6,843 nt of DNA from Deltaproteobacteria bacterium (GCA_031278835.1 JAITJP010000336.1:1-6843), one strand, 5' to 3'. Shown: positions 1-6,010, counted from the stretch's first letter. Notes: generated by a model from the sequence alone, not told the origin. Numbers and translations: made by a program.

Positions 1-2
1 AG

Positions 3-110
3 ATCACCCACATTGGCAAAGATTACTTTACTTTCAAGGGCCTTTTGTGGGTGGATAATTTGCCCGTTTACCAAATAAACGACTTCTCCATTAAGGGCCT
101 TTACTTTTAA
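3..110 (+). CDS. C-terminal end of an unidentified protein (partial, cut by window edge)
   Basis: An open frame enters from the left edge and runs for 35 codons to TAA at 108-110. The peptide is rich in aromatic and hydrophobic residues and ends in VYQINDFSIKGLYF, which looks like a beta-strand-rich protein end. The other two forward frames stop earlier (TAA at 56-58 and 76-78). A strong intrinsic terminator starts only a few bases after the stop, which supports this being a genuine gene end. I cannot assign a family from 35 residues. Confidence 0.6.
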   Translation: MTHIGKDYFTFKGLLWVDNLPVYQINDFSIKGLYF

Positions 111-113
111 GCC

Positions 114-150
114 AAAAAAGCCTCTGACCGGCCCCGGCCAGAGGCTTTTT
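114..150 (+). terminator. Rho-independent terminator after the partial upstream gene
   Basis: A 12-bp perfect stem pairs 115-126 (AAAAAGCCTCTG) with 139-150 (CAGAGGCTTTTT) around a GC-rich 12-nt middle that can pair further. It ends in five T. It lies 4 nt after the stop codon at 110. The flanking A- and T-runs make it potentially bidirectional, although no gene is seen to use it from the right. Confidence 0.88.
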
Positions 151-426
151 AATTAAATTTTCCCAATTTCTCTCCTCAAATAAGTTTTTACTTTAAAATC
201 TCCCCCGCCAATTAATGCCAAGGGCCAAAGCCGGCCCGAGGCCGTCTTAGGCCCAGCCCAAATCCTTCTTAGGCCCGGCCCGGGCCGCTCAAAGGATTAA
301 TGACTGGACCTCGATTTTTTGGTACCATAGAGCCATTGAATTTTGACCAAGTCCCTTAGATTTGTCCCTGGGCTAAAAAAAAATTCATTCCAATTTCCCT
401 GACCTGGCTTTCATTTAGGCTGAGCG
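151..426. other. Intergenic region upstream of the glycosylase-tatAB run
   Basis: There is no supportable gene in these 276 nt. The centre (about 221-290) is packed with GGCC: I count seven copies between 223 and 288. It includes a perfect 12-bp palindrome at 278-289 (CGGCCCGGGCCG), a small hairpin CGGCC-cga-GGCCG at 232-244, and a near-repeat of CTTAGGCCC at 246 and 270. A promoter for the downstream genes should lie in 300-420. The best I find is TTGAAT (336-341) with TAGATT (357-362) at a 15-nt spacing, which is weak. TTGACC at 343-348 has no good -10 partner. Confidence 0.5.
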
Positions 427-1620
427 ATGTCCCAAAGCGGTTATTTACAAAATCTTATCTTGGAGGTCTATGCCGCCCTTGAGTACCTGGACGAAATGGG
501 CTTTTCCGAGTTATTGCCCCCGCTCTCGGCTAAAAAAATCCCCAGGCCTCAGCTTGATTTTGACGCTTTTTCCTTTATCCAGGATAAAAATCTTGATTCG
601 AGCCAGGGCGGTTCTTACCGGGTTGATCCTTACGCCGCCACAGCCCCGGCCAAGACTTATCGCCAACCAGTCAAAAAACCCTCGGTTCAAGATGTCCTGA
701 AAAGCCCAGCCGCCGCGCCGGCCAAAAGCCCCGGCAAAAGGCTTAGTCCGGCCGAAATCATGGCCGAGGCTGGCTACGAACCTTTGCCGCCAAAATCTTA
801 CGAAAAGGCCGCCCCGAGAGACCCAAGTTACGGGCAAGGTTACGGCCAAGGTTACGGGCAAAATTACCGGTCAGACCCTTACCCCGATTACCAGGACTCC
901 CGGGGCCCTGTTCAGAGAAGTTCTTCAAGTCAGGCTCGCTCAGGCCCGGCCTGGGCGGCGGTCGCCCCGCCGGCCAAAGCCAAGGTTTATGGCCGGGTTT
1001 GCAAAGAACCGCCCAGAATACAATCCCTGGATCTTTCCTGGATTGAAGGGTCCCAGACCATTGAAGAATTAAACCAAGCCCTGCCATCGTGCCAAAATTG
1101 CTCACTTTATCAAAACAACAAAGGGGTCATTCCCGGCCGAGGGCCAGCCGGGGCGCCCCTTATTTTTGTCTTTGACCCGCCTTCCTATGAGGCCATACCT
1201 ACTCGGTCCATTCCCGTGGGCCCAGAGCTGGAATTTTTTGAAACCGTTCTGACCAAGGGTTTAAAGCTTAAACCCGAACAGGTTTACGTCACCTCCATTT
1301 CCAAGTGCCCCTTACCCGATCCTGGCAACTATCTTGAGACCTTTCCCATGAAGGCTTGCCTTAACGCGCTATTTAGGGAAATCGAACTGGTCGGGCCCAA
1401 AGCCGTGATTTCTTTGGGGGAAACGGCCGCTAAAAATATTACCGGCATGGAAAACAATAAATTCGCCTTTCTTAGGCAAAGTAAGTGGGTGATTGGCCGG
1501 GCCAAAAAAGTGCCCATGAAGGTGACCTTTGATTTGGCTACGGTCATGGAACTAATCGACATCAAGCGAGAATTTTGGAAGGATCTTAAGGAAGTTTTAG
1601 TCTTGATTAATGACCATTGA
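427..1620 (+). CDS. Divergent family-4-like uracil-DNA glycosylase homologue, probably [4Fe-4S], with long linker
   Basis: This 397-residue protein has three parts. Residues 1-30 form an amphipathic helix (LEVYAALEYLDEMGF). Residues about 31-200 are a disordered Pro/Ala/Lys-rich linker with a Gly-Tyr-Gln repeat at 134-146. Residues about 211-397 match the Fe-S uracil-DNA glycosylase fold. The four cluster cysteines of family 4 are present with the right spacing: C222-x2-C225, C294 and C311. The stretches VIPGRGPAGAPLIFV (234-248), PVG (263-265), VYVTSISKCP (286-295) and ISLGETAAK (328-336) align without gaps to the family. The two catalytic motifs are changed: GEAPG reads FDPPS (249-253), and the His-Pro of TYHPAYLL reads Asp-Leu (TFDLATVM, 367-374). 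Family members excise uracil from deaminated DNA, but this copy may be inactive. The start has only a weak AGG (416-418). tatA follows 22 nt after the stop. Confidence is high in the fold and low in activity. Confidence 0.85.
   Translation: MSQSGYLQNLILEVYAALEYLDEMGFSELLPPLSAKKIPRPQLDFDAFSFIQDKNLDSSQGGSYRVDPYAATAPAKTYRQPVKKPSVQDVLKSPAAAPAKSPGKRLSPAEIMAEAGYEPLPPKSYEKAAPRDPSYGQGYGQGYGQNYRSDPYPDYQDSRGPVQRSSSSQARSGPAWAAVAPPAKAKVYGRVCKEPPRIQSLDLSWIEGSQTIEELNQALPSCQNCSLYQNNKGVIPGRGPAGAPLIFVFDPPSYEAIPTRSIPVGPELEFFETVLTKGLKLKPEQVYVTSISKCPLPDPGNYLETFPMKACLNALFREIELVGPKAVISLGETAAKNITGMENNKFAFLRQSKWVIGRAKKVPMKVTFDLATVMELIDIKREFWKDLKEVLVLINDH
828..863 (+). repeat. 12-nt in-frame tandem repeat, three units, in the glycosylase linker
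   Basis: The units TTACGGGCAAGG, TTACGGCCAAGG and TTACGGGCAAAA sit head to tail at 828-839, 840-851 and 852-863, followed by a partial TTACC. Each encodes Tyr-Gly-Gln-Gly or Tyr-Gly-Gln-Asn. Because the unit length is a multiple of three, copy-number change would leave the frame intact. Confidence 0.85.
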
Positions 1621-1642
1621 GCCAAATTTTTTTGGAGTTTTT

Positions 1643-1873
1643 ATGTTCGCTAATTTACATCTCTATGAAATCATCTTGATTGTCGTAATCATCGTGATTG
1701 TCTTTGGCGGGAAACGCTTACCCGAGCTGGGCAAAGGCCTGGGCAAAGGCCTTAGAAATTTTCGGAAAGGCTTGTCCGGGCAAGAAGATTCCCCAGAGGA
1801 TTCTGGGCCCAAAGACCGCCCAAGCCAGCCAAGCGATCCGGCTAAAAATAATTCCGATAAACCCAAAGCCTAA
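1643..1873 (+). CDS. tatA: Twin-arginine translocase subunit TatA
   Basis: This 76-residue protein oligomerises in the inner membrane to let folded twin-arginine substrates through, working with TatB and TatC. It has the standard layout: a short N-terminus, one membrane span at about 8-21 (YEIILIVVIIVIVF), the hinge Phe21-Gly22-Gly23, and an amphipathic helix at about 24-44 containing KRLPELGKGLGKGL. A charged disordered tail follows. I chose ATG 1643 and not the ATG at 1610. GGAG at 1634-1637 sits 5 nt before ATG 1643, and the resulting N-terminus has the family length, whereas the longer form adds 11 non-family residues and overlaps the upstream gene. It is 14 nt from tatB, so the two are probably co-transcribed. 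FGGKRLPELG marks it as TatA and not TatB. Confidence 0.94.
   Translation: MFANLHLYEIILIVVIIVIVFGGKRLPELGKGLGKGLRNFRKGLSGQEDSPEDSGPKDRPSQPSDPAKNNSDKPKA
1729..1752 (+). repeat. Perfect 12-nt tandem duplication in the TatA amphipathic helix
   Basis: GGGCAAAGGCCT occurs twice head to tail (1729-1740, 1741-1752) and encodes part of GKGLGKGL. Most TatA proteins have a similar but not identical double motif here (LGRGLGKA type), so the repeat need not be a recent insertion. Identity at the DNA level could reflect codon bias or local gene conversion. Confidence 0.7.
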
Positions 1874-1887
1874 AAAGAGCCCTTAAT

Positions 1888-2262
1888 ATGTTTGGCTTTA
1901 GCTTGGCCGAGGTGGTCGTCATTCTGACCGTGGCCTTAATCGTTTTGGGACCCGACCAACTGCCCAAGGTGGCCAGATCTCTGGCCAAGGTCTATGGTCA
2001 CCTGGCCCGTTTTAAGGCCGAGTTTACCAAAACCATTGAAGAAACCATGGTGCCCTTGGATACCTCCAAATGGCCTGAAGATCGAAGTTCCCTGGAAATT
2101 AAGCCCCAAGACCAAAATGAGACCCCGGCCCAAGCGGAAAATTTAGAACTAGAAAGAGCCCCACTCTCCAAGGACCAATCGCCTGATATTGACCCGAATC
2201 TGGAAAGCTCGCCAAATAATTGCCAAATTAACCAAGAGGCTCAAACCCTTGAAACCAAATAA
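1888..2262 (+). CDS. tatB: Twin-arginine translocase subunit TatB
   Basis: This 124-residue membrane protein pairs with TatC to form the receptor for twin-arginine signal peptides. One membrane span covers about residues 5-20 (SLAEVVVILTVALIVL), with the conserved Glu8. It is followed by the Gly21-Pro22 hinge typical of TatB and a long amphipathic helix (LPKVARSLAKVYGHLARFKAEF, about 25-46). The tail from about 55 is acidic, Gln/Asn/Pro-rich and probably disordered. The LGPDQLP sequence in place of FGGKRLP separates it from TatA. A modest AAAGAG-like ribosome site lies just after the tatA stop, and the 14-nt gap suggests coupled expression. tatC does not follow directly, because an Ntn-hydrolase gene intervenes. 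Confidence 0.92.
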   Translation: MFGFSLAEVVVILTVALIVLGPDQLPKVARSLAKVYGHLARFKAEFTKTIEETMVPLDTSKWPEDRSSLEIKPQDQNETPAQAENLELERAPLSKDQSPDIDPNLESSPNNCQINQEAQTLETK

Positions 2263-2436
2263 CCCCTTGGCCCAAATTTACCCGGCCAGGCCCGGCCCAG
2301 GCTATTTAAAAACAGCCTTAAGCCCAGGGCCATTATTTAAAGTAAGCCCCGAGCATGAGGCCGGTAAAATGTCCGTTCAATTAAAAGCAAAAAAAACGAA
2401 ATTACCCGGCTTAATTTACTCACCCAGGTCAATAAA

Positions 2437-2458
2437 TTTGGCTTAGCCAAAGGTTTTT
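2437..2458 (+). terminator. Possible weak intrinsic terminator between tatB and the C45 gene
   Basis: A 6-bp stem TTTGGC / GCCAAA (2437-2442, 2446-2451) with a three-base loop is followed by GG and five T. The stem is short and only half GC, so it might attenuate and not stop transcription. If it works, tatAB and the downstream C45-tatC pair would be partly uncoupled. Confidence 0.3.
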
Positions 2459-2464
2459 CACAGC

Positions 2465-2506
2465 TTTTTTGTTTTTTTTTTCTTTCTTTTTTTTAATTCT
2501 TGGGAG
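2465..2506 (+). promoter_or_regulatory. Poly-T tract followed by Shine-Dalgarno of the C45 gene
   Basis: Between 2465 and 2494 the + strand is almost entirely T: T6, G, T10, C, T3, C, T8. AATTC and then TGGGAG (2501-2506) follow, 8 nt before ATG 2515. In mRNA this is a 30-nt U-rich leader beside a good ribosome site, the kind of stretch ribosomal protein S1 binds. The rest of the gap (2263-2464) is GGCC- and A-rich, with no promoter I can defend. Confidence 0.5.
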
Positions 2507-2514
2507 CCTTATCC

Positions 2515-3609
2515 ATGACCGCCGCTTACTTGGAACTTACCGGACAGGGCCGCCCCTTGGGTCAGGCCCATGGGGAACACTTTAGGGATACCATCAAGGT
2601 TTTTACCGAGACTTTCGCTGACTTAAATCTTAGTAACACCCCGGCCAAGATTACCAAGTCCGATCTGGTCGATTTGTGTCTCAGAAACGTGCCCTATTTA
2701 AGCAGATCTTCGCCGGAACTTTTTGAGGAAATGACCGGCATCGCCGAGGGGGCCAAGGTGCCTTTGTCGGAAATTGTCTTACTTAACTGTTTTTTGGAGA
2801 TAAACGATATCCGGGCCCCTTTGGTCACCAATAGGGTGGTCTCGGAGCGTAACTGGGGCTGCACGACTTTTAATCTAAAACCCAGGGCCACCTTGGAAAA
2901 AAAACCTTTTTTGGGTCAGACCTATGACATGGAAAAGTATTTCGCCGATTTTAACCTAATTTTGAAAATCACCGGTCCGGACGGGCATAAAAAACTTGTC
3001 TACACCATGGCCGGTATTTTGGGCTTAAACGGGCTTAACGATTACGGCTTGGCCTTGGTCATCAATAAACTCGTGCCCACTGATAGCCAAGCCGGGGTTA
3101 TCTATCCCCTACTGACCCGTAAGGCCCTTGATCAAAAAATCCTAAGTGACGCCCTATCGGTGCTGACCTTCGCCCCCAGGGCCTCGGGCATGTGCTATCA
3201 GCTCTCTTCGGCCGACGGCTTGGCCTTTTGTCTGGAGACCACGGCCAGACAACACGCCTTAATCGATTTTCGTTACTCCCAAGCCCACGCCAATCACTAC
3301 CTGGAGCCTAGCCTAAGACCCCTGGAGGCCGATTGGCTAACCCAAGGCGGATCTTACGTCCGGCAACAGGTGGCCCAAGAACTCCTAGATGACTTCCAAG
3401 GCCAGGTCACCGTGGAGCATTTAAAAAAGCTTTGCCAGGATCATACCAATAAGCCCCGCAGCCTTTGCGCCCACGCTTACGAGTCCGATCGAGATTTTGA
3501 AGCCTTTGCCACCATCGCCGCCGTTATCTTTGAACCCAGCCTGGGCGTCATGCGCTTTGCCGATTGCCACCCCTGCGAACAAACTTTTACCAGTTTCTCG
3601 CTAAATTAA
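2515..3609 (+). CDS. Peptidase C45 / acyl-CoA:6-APA acyltransferase-like Ntn-hydrolase
   Basis: The 364-residue product matches the C45 (isopenicillin-N acyltransferase-like) family. The N-terminal signature LTGQGRPLGQAHGEHFRD occupies 8-25. A Gly115-Cys116 pair in NWGCTTF is where the family cuts itself, exposing Cys116 as the N-terminal nucleophile of the beta chain. GQTYDME (134-140), GLNGLNDYGLALVINKL (170-186), HANHYL (258-263) and the Cys-containing end HPCEQTFTSFSL (352-363) also fit. The predicted alpha chain is 115 residues and the beta chain 249. Relatives acylate or deacylate amide bonds of small molecules or peptides, and the substrate here cannot be told. There is no signal peptide or membrane span, so a cytoplasmic location is likely. 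ATG 2515 is preferred over TTG 2500 because GGGAG lies 8 nt upstream of it. It sits between tatB and tatC, 22 nt before the annotated tatC start. Confidence 0.85.
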   Translation: MTAAYLELTGQGRPLGQAHGEHFRDTIKVFTETFADLNLSNTPAKITKSDLVDLCLRNVPYLSRSSPELFEEMTGIAEGAKVPLSEIVLLNCFLEINDIRAPLVTNRVVSERNWGCTTFNLKPRATLEKKPFLGQTYDMEKYFADFNLILKITGPDGHKKLVYTMAGILGLNGLNDYGLALVINKLVPTDSQAGVIYPLLTRKALDQKILSDALSVLTFAPRASGMCYQLSSADGLAFCLETTARQHALIDFRYSQAHANHYLEPSLRPLEADWLTQGGSYVRQQVAQELLDDFQGQVTVEHLKKLCQDHTNKPRSLCAHAYESDRDFEAFATIAAVIFEPSLGVMRFADCHPCEQTFTSFSLN

Positions 3610-3631
3610 GCCCAAAAAAGCCCCAACTCGC

Positions 3632-4720
3632 ATGCCAGAGAAAAAAGGCCCCCCCAATTTCCATGGCCCGGCCCAAACTGAGCTGGGCCAAGCCGCCCCT
3701 CGGCTCCCCCCAAGCCCAGCCCAGGCTCTTGGTCTTGGGGGGCCCCAAGACCCGGACCCGGGTCTGACCAAAACAGGCTCGCCAAGGGGTCTAGAAGGCC
3801 CTGAGACGAGCGCCGAGGCCGAAAAGCCAACTTTACCCAGGCCGGGGCCAGAAAAGCCCCTAAGGGGCCTTAAAACGGATTTCCCGGCTTCGGATAATTT
3901 TTCATTGCCCCCGCTTTCCCCAAAAGCCCGGGCCGCTGATTCAGATGATGACCACGGTGACCCTGGCCAGCCTGGGCCGGGCCCTTCAGAGGGTCTGTCG
4001 TTTTTGGATCATTTGGCCGAGCTTAGGCGCCGGCTCATCGCCTGCCTGGTCGTTGTGGGCCTTTTGACCCTGGCTTGTTGGAACTTGGCCGGCCCCATAC
4101 TTGATTTAATCATGAGCCCGGTTTTAAAGCTCTTAGCCAATGAAAGCGCCCTGGTTTACACCGGGCTGCCCGACGCCTTTTCGGTCACCTTCAAGGTTAG
4201 CCTATGGGCCGGAGCCATCTTAAGCGCCCCCTTTTGCTTTTTTCAGCTATGGGCCTTTGTCGCCCCGGGTCTTAGGCCCGAAGAAAAGGCCAAGGTGCCC
4301 GGCCTAACCATCTTGGCCACCAGCCTTTTTTTGGCCGGCCTGGCTTTCGCCTATTTCCTGGCCTTTCCCATAACCTTCGGCTTTTTCCTAAAATTTTCCT
4401 CCAAGATCATGAGACCGCTTCTGACCGTGGATCGTTACATGTCCTTGGTCATGAGTTTGGCCCTGGCCTTTGCCCTGTCTTTCCAGCTGCCCTTGGTCTT
4501 AACTTTCCTGTCTCGCCTAGGGCTGGTCTCCCCGGCCTTTTTAAAAAAAGAGCGCCCCTACGCCCTGGTCTTGATTTTTATTCTGGCCGCCCTCCTGACC
4601 CCGCCAGACGTCATCAGCCAAATAATCTTGGCCGTGGCCTTAATGGCCCTTTACGAACTAAGCATATTTTTGGTCCAAAGGGAGACCAAGAGTAAGCAAA
4701 AACAAAAGCCCCAGGTTTAA
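3632..4720 (+). CDS. tatC: Twin-arginine translocase subunit TatC, with Pro-rich N-terminal extension
   Basis: TatC is the multispanning core of the Tat translocase and binds the twin-arginine signal with TatB. The family domain starts at about residue 122 (LSFLDHLAELRRRLI) and runs to about 350, with six membrane spans. Landmarks are HLAELRRRL (127-135), DAFSVTFKVSLWAG (181-194), QLWAFVAPGLRPEEK (205-219), FQLPLVL (284-290) and RPYALVLIF (308-316). LLTPPDVISQ (321-330) contains the conserved Asp326. Residues 1-120 are Pro/Gly/Ala-rich low-complexity sequence not typical of TatC, which is usually near 250 residues. ATG 3632 has no visible Shine-Dalgarno. The only later in-frame candidates before the first membrane span are TTG 3905 and TTG 4004. 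TTG 4004 has GAGGG (3989-3993) 10 nt upstream and would give 238 residues. Identity is secure; the start is not. Confidence 0.9.
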   Translation: MPEKKGPPNFHGPAQTELGQAAPRLPPSPAQALGLGGPQDPDPGLTKTGSPRGLEGPETSAEAEKPTLPRPGPEKPLRGLKTDFPASDNFSLPPLSPKARAADSDDDHGDPGQPGPGPSEGLSFLDHLAELRRRLIACLVVVGLLTLACWNLAGPILDLIMSPVLKLLANESALVYTGLPDAFSVTFKVSLWAGAILSAPFCFFQLWAFVAPGLRPEEKAKVPGLTILATSLFLAGLAFAYFLAFPITFGFFLKFSSKIMRPLLTVDRYMSLVMSLALAFALSFQLPLVLTFLSRLGLVSPAFLKKERPYALVLIFILAALLTPPDVISQIILAVALMALYELSIFLVQRETKSKQKQKPQV

Positions 4721-4816
4721 AAAAAATCTCGCTAAAACCGGCCCCTTACTTGCCCCATTTAGTTGCCCTTTAATTCAATCTCCCCAAGCCCTTCCCGGGC
4801 CAGGGCCCACTTTGGC

Positions 4817-4843
4817 CCCTTTCCCGGCAAAAGGGTTTTTTTT
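4817..4843 (+). terminator. Intrinsic terminator of the tat transcript
   Basis: A 6-bp stem CCCTTT (4817-4822) / AAAGGG (4830-4835) with loop CCCGGCA is followed directly by eight T. It lies about 100 nt after the tatC stop and points the right way to end the + strand transcript. Confidence 0.7.
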
Positions 4844-4883
4844 CCGACCCAGCCCAAACAAAATTTTGGCCAACAAAAAGAAA

Positions 4884-4931
4884 AAAAGGGCCGTCCCCAA
4901 AGGCGATTAGGCTCTTAGGGATGACCCTTTT
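4884..4931 (-). terminator. Possible terminator for the - strand GlcG/HbpS gene
   Basis: Read on the - strand, AAAAGGG and CCCTTTT (+ strand 4925-4931 and 4884-4890) can form a 7-bp stem around a 34-nt middle with smaller inner pairings. The T-rich tract TTTTTTTCTTTTT follows. It begins about 115 nt past the gene's stop. The large loop makes it uncertain. Confidence 0.35.
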
Positions 4932-5047
4932 AAGTGATTAAGTTAATTTAATGGCTGACCGAGCTTGGGCCTTTTGGCAAATTAGGCCAGATCCACTAGC
5001 TTAACTTAGGTCATTTTTTCAATTTGGCTGGTAAAAATAGCCTTAAA

Positions 5048-5563
5048 CTACTTAATGGAATCCAAAACCGCCTTGGCCCCGGCCTGGGCAACCTCGGTGT
5101 CGTTGGCCACGGAACTACCAGAAACGCCGATGGCCCCAATGATGGTGCCGGCTTTGTCTTTGATGAGCTCGCCGCCGCCAAAAATGACCATGCCGCCATT
5201 GGTGACTTCGATTCCGTAGAGTTCCTGACCCGGAACGGACAGATCGTGCAAAGTGCCCGTGGACATGTTTAAGCTACGGGCCGACTTGGCCTTCTTAATG
5301 GAGATGTCGATACTGGCCAAAAAGGCTCCATCCATGCGGTTAAAGGCCTTAAGGTTACCGCCGGCGTCAACGATGGCGATGTCCATAAGGGTGCCCTGCT
5401 CCTTGGCCTTAGCCAAAGCGGCCTCGATGGCTATTTGAGCCTGGGCCAAGGTAATGTCGCCGGGCAAATAAAGCCCCTTGCCGGGATCGTCCTGGGCCAG
5501 GGCCAAGGAAGCGCCAATACAAAGGGCCAAAATGGCCATCAAAGAAAAACAAATTTTTTTCAT
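5048..5563 (-). CDS. Exported GlcG/HbpS-family (heme-binding-like) protein
   Basis: This 171-residue protein has a Sec-type signal peptide at 1-23: a Lys-Lys start, a hydrophobic core SLMAILALCIGASLAL, and an Ala-Leu-Ala cleavage site before Gln24. The mature part is a GlcG/HbpS (DUF336) domain with IAIVDAGGNLKAFNRMDGA (62-80), a KKAKSARS helix (90-97), VIFGGGELI (126-134), GTIIGAIGVSG (139-149) and a final helix ending AGAKAVLDSIK. Family members include the heme-binding sensor-associated HbpS and the GlcG protein of glycolate loci. No glc genes or sensor kinase are visible here, so the ligand is unknown. I chose ATG at 5563-5561 because AGGAG (5575-5571) sits 7 nt upstream, and the longer frame adds 19 residues before a classic signal peptide. 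A periplasmic location is likely. Confidence 0.88.
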   Translation of the reverse strand: MKKICFSLMAILALCIGASLALAQDDPGKGLYLPGDITLAQAQIAIEAALAKAKEQGTLMDIAIVDAGGNLKAFNRMDGAFLASIDISIKKAKSARSLNMSTGTLHDLSVPGQELYGIEVTNGGMVIFGGGELIKDKAGTIIGAIGVSGSSVANDTEVAQAGAKAVLDSIK

Positions 5564-5592
5564 CTTGTGACTCCTGAAAAAAAAATTATTGG

Positions 5593-5618
5593 GTTTAAAA
5601 CTCCTATAAGTTTTAAAC
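5593..5618 (-). promoter_or_regulatory. Perfect 10-bp inverted repeat in the GlcG/HbpS leader (operator or hairpin)
   Basis: GTTTAAAACT (5593-5602) and AGTTTTAAAC (5609-5618) are exact inverted copies around CCTATA. The element ends 17 nt before the AGGAG ribosome site and abuts the -10-like sequence at 5620-5625, where transcription would start. A regulator binding a 26-bp dyad here would overlap the start of transcription. In RNA it is an AU-rich hairpin without a following U-run, so a terminator is less likely. Confidence 0.55.
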
Positions 5619-5619
5619 A

Positions 5620-5646
5620 AGTATATTCGCTTTACCAGAGCTTCAA
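5620..5646 (-). promoter_or_regulatory. Candidate sigma-70 promoter for the GlcG/HbpS gene
   Basis: On the - strand, TTGAAG (5646-5641) and TATACT (5625-5620) are separated by 15 nt, shorter than the usual 17. AT-rich DNA lies upstream of it. The position fits a short leader containing the inverted repeat. The short spacer keeps confidence low. Confidence 0.35.
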
Positions 5647-6010
5647 ATTAAGACTTTTGATAAAAAAAACCTACTTAGCTAAACAATAAACCAATAGAAG
5701 CGACGAAAAAATTCCAAATCGTCCTTTTCATGGTAAATTCGCAATTAGAATCCAATTGATTTTTAGCTAAACTAAATGAGTTGGCTTATGGCTCGATCTC
5801 AAAATAGATCAAAGCCGTTTTCAGGTCAAGGCTTCTAATTTTGACAAGACCAGCTCGCCCCTAACCCCAGTCCCCGCTTTCAAATGTAATTCCTACTAAA
5901 GATAATATTTCTCCATTACTCTAATTTCCATTAATTAGTTTTTTGAAATTTTACCTAGACAGAGCTTAATTATCTCTTAACTAAACAAAAATTCAAATGA
6001 TCTCTAATTT

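Larger units (their letters stand above)
4721..5047. other. Convergent intergenic region between tatC and the GlcG/HbpS gene
   Basis: These 327 nt separate two genes pointing at each other and show no coding potential I can support. They hold a good + strand terminator (4817-4843) and a weaker - strand candidate (4884-4931). GGCC-rich patches occur around 4796-4818, and there is a chance-level palindrome CAAAATTTTG at 4859-4868. Confidence 0.6.

Noticed and set aside
758..1105. 115-codon - strand frame inside the glycosylase linker
   Set aside because: It is antisense to a well-supported gene, with Arg/Pro/Gly-rich low complexity expected from the reverse of that linker.
1610..1642. Longer TatA starting at ATG 1610
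   Set aside because: It adds 11 residues unlike any TatA start, overlaps the glycosylase stop, and lacks the well-spaced GGAG that precedes ATG 1643.
2189..2446. 85-codon + frame overlapping the end of tatB and the gap
   Set aside because: It begins inside tatB in another frame, has no ribosome site, and its Pro/Lys-rich sequence matches no family. It is read as a shadow of GC-rich DNA.
2465..2494. Poly-T tract as the U-run of an intrinsic terminator
   Set aside because: No stable GC-rich stem lies directly before it. The only hairpin (2437-2451) has its own short T-run 14 nt earlier, and the tract adjoins a ribosome site.
3606..3830. 74-codon - strand frame opposite the tatC 5' end
   Set aside because: It is low-complexity Gly/Leu/Pro sequence antisense to the Pro-rich frame, with no start signal or family match.
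4859..4868. CAAAATTTTG palindrome
   Set aside because: It is only 10 bp, AT-rich, and isolated between convergent genes, with no promoter nearby.
5495..5563. Twin-arginine signal on the GlcG/HbpS protein, which would make it a Tat substrate
   Set aside because: The N-terminus is Met-Lys-Lys-Ile with no Arg-Arg pair, and the hydrophobic core and Ala-Leu-Ala site are of Sec type.
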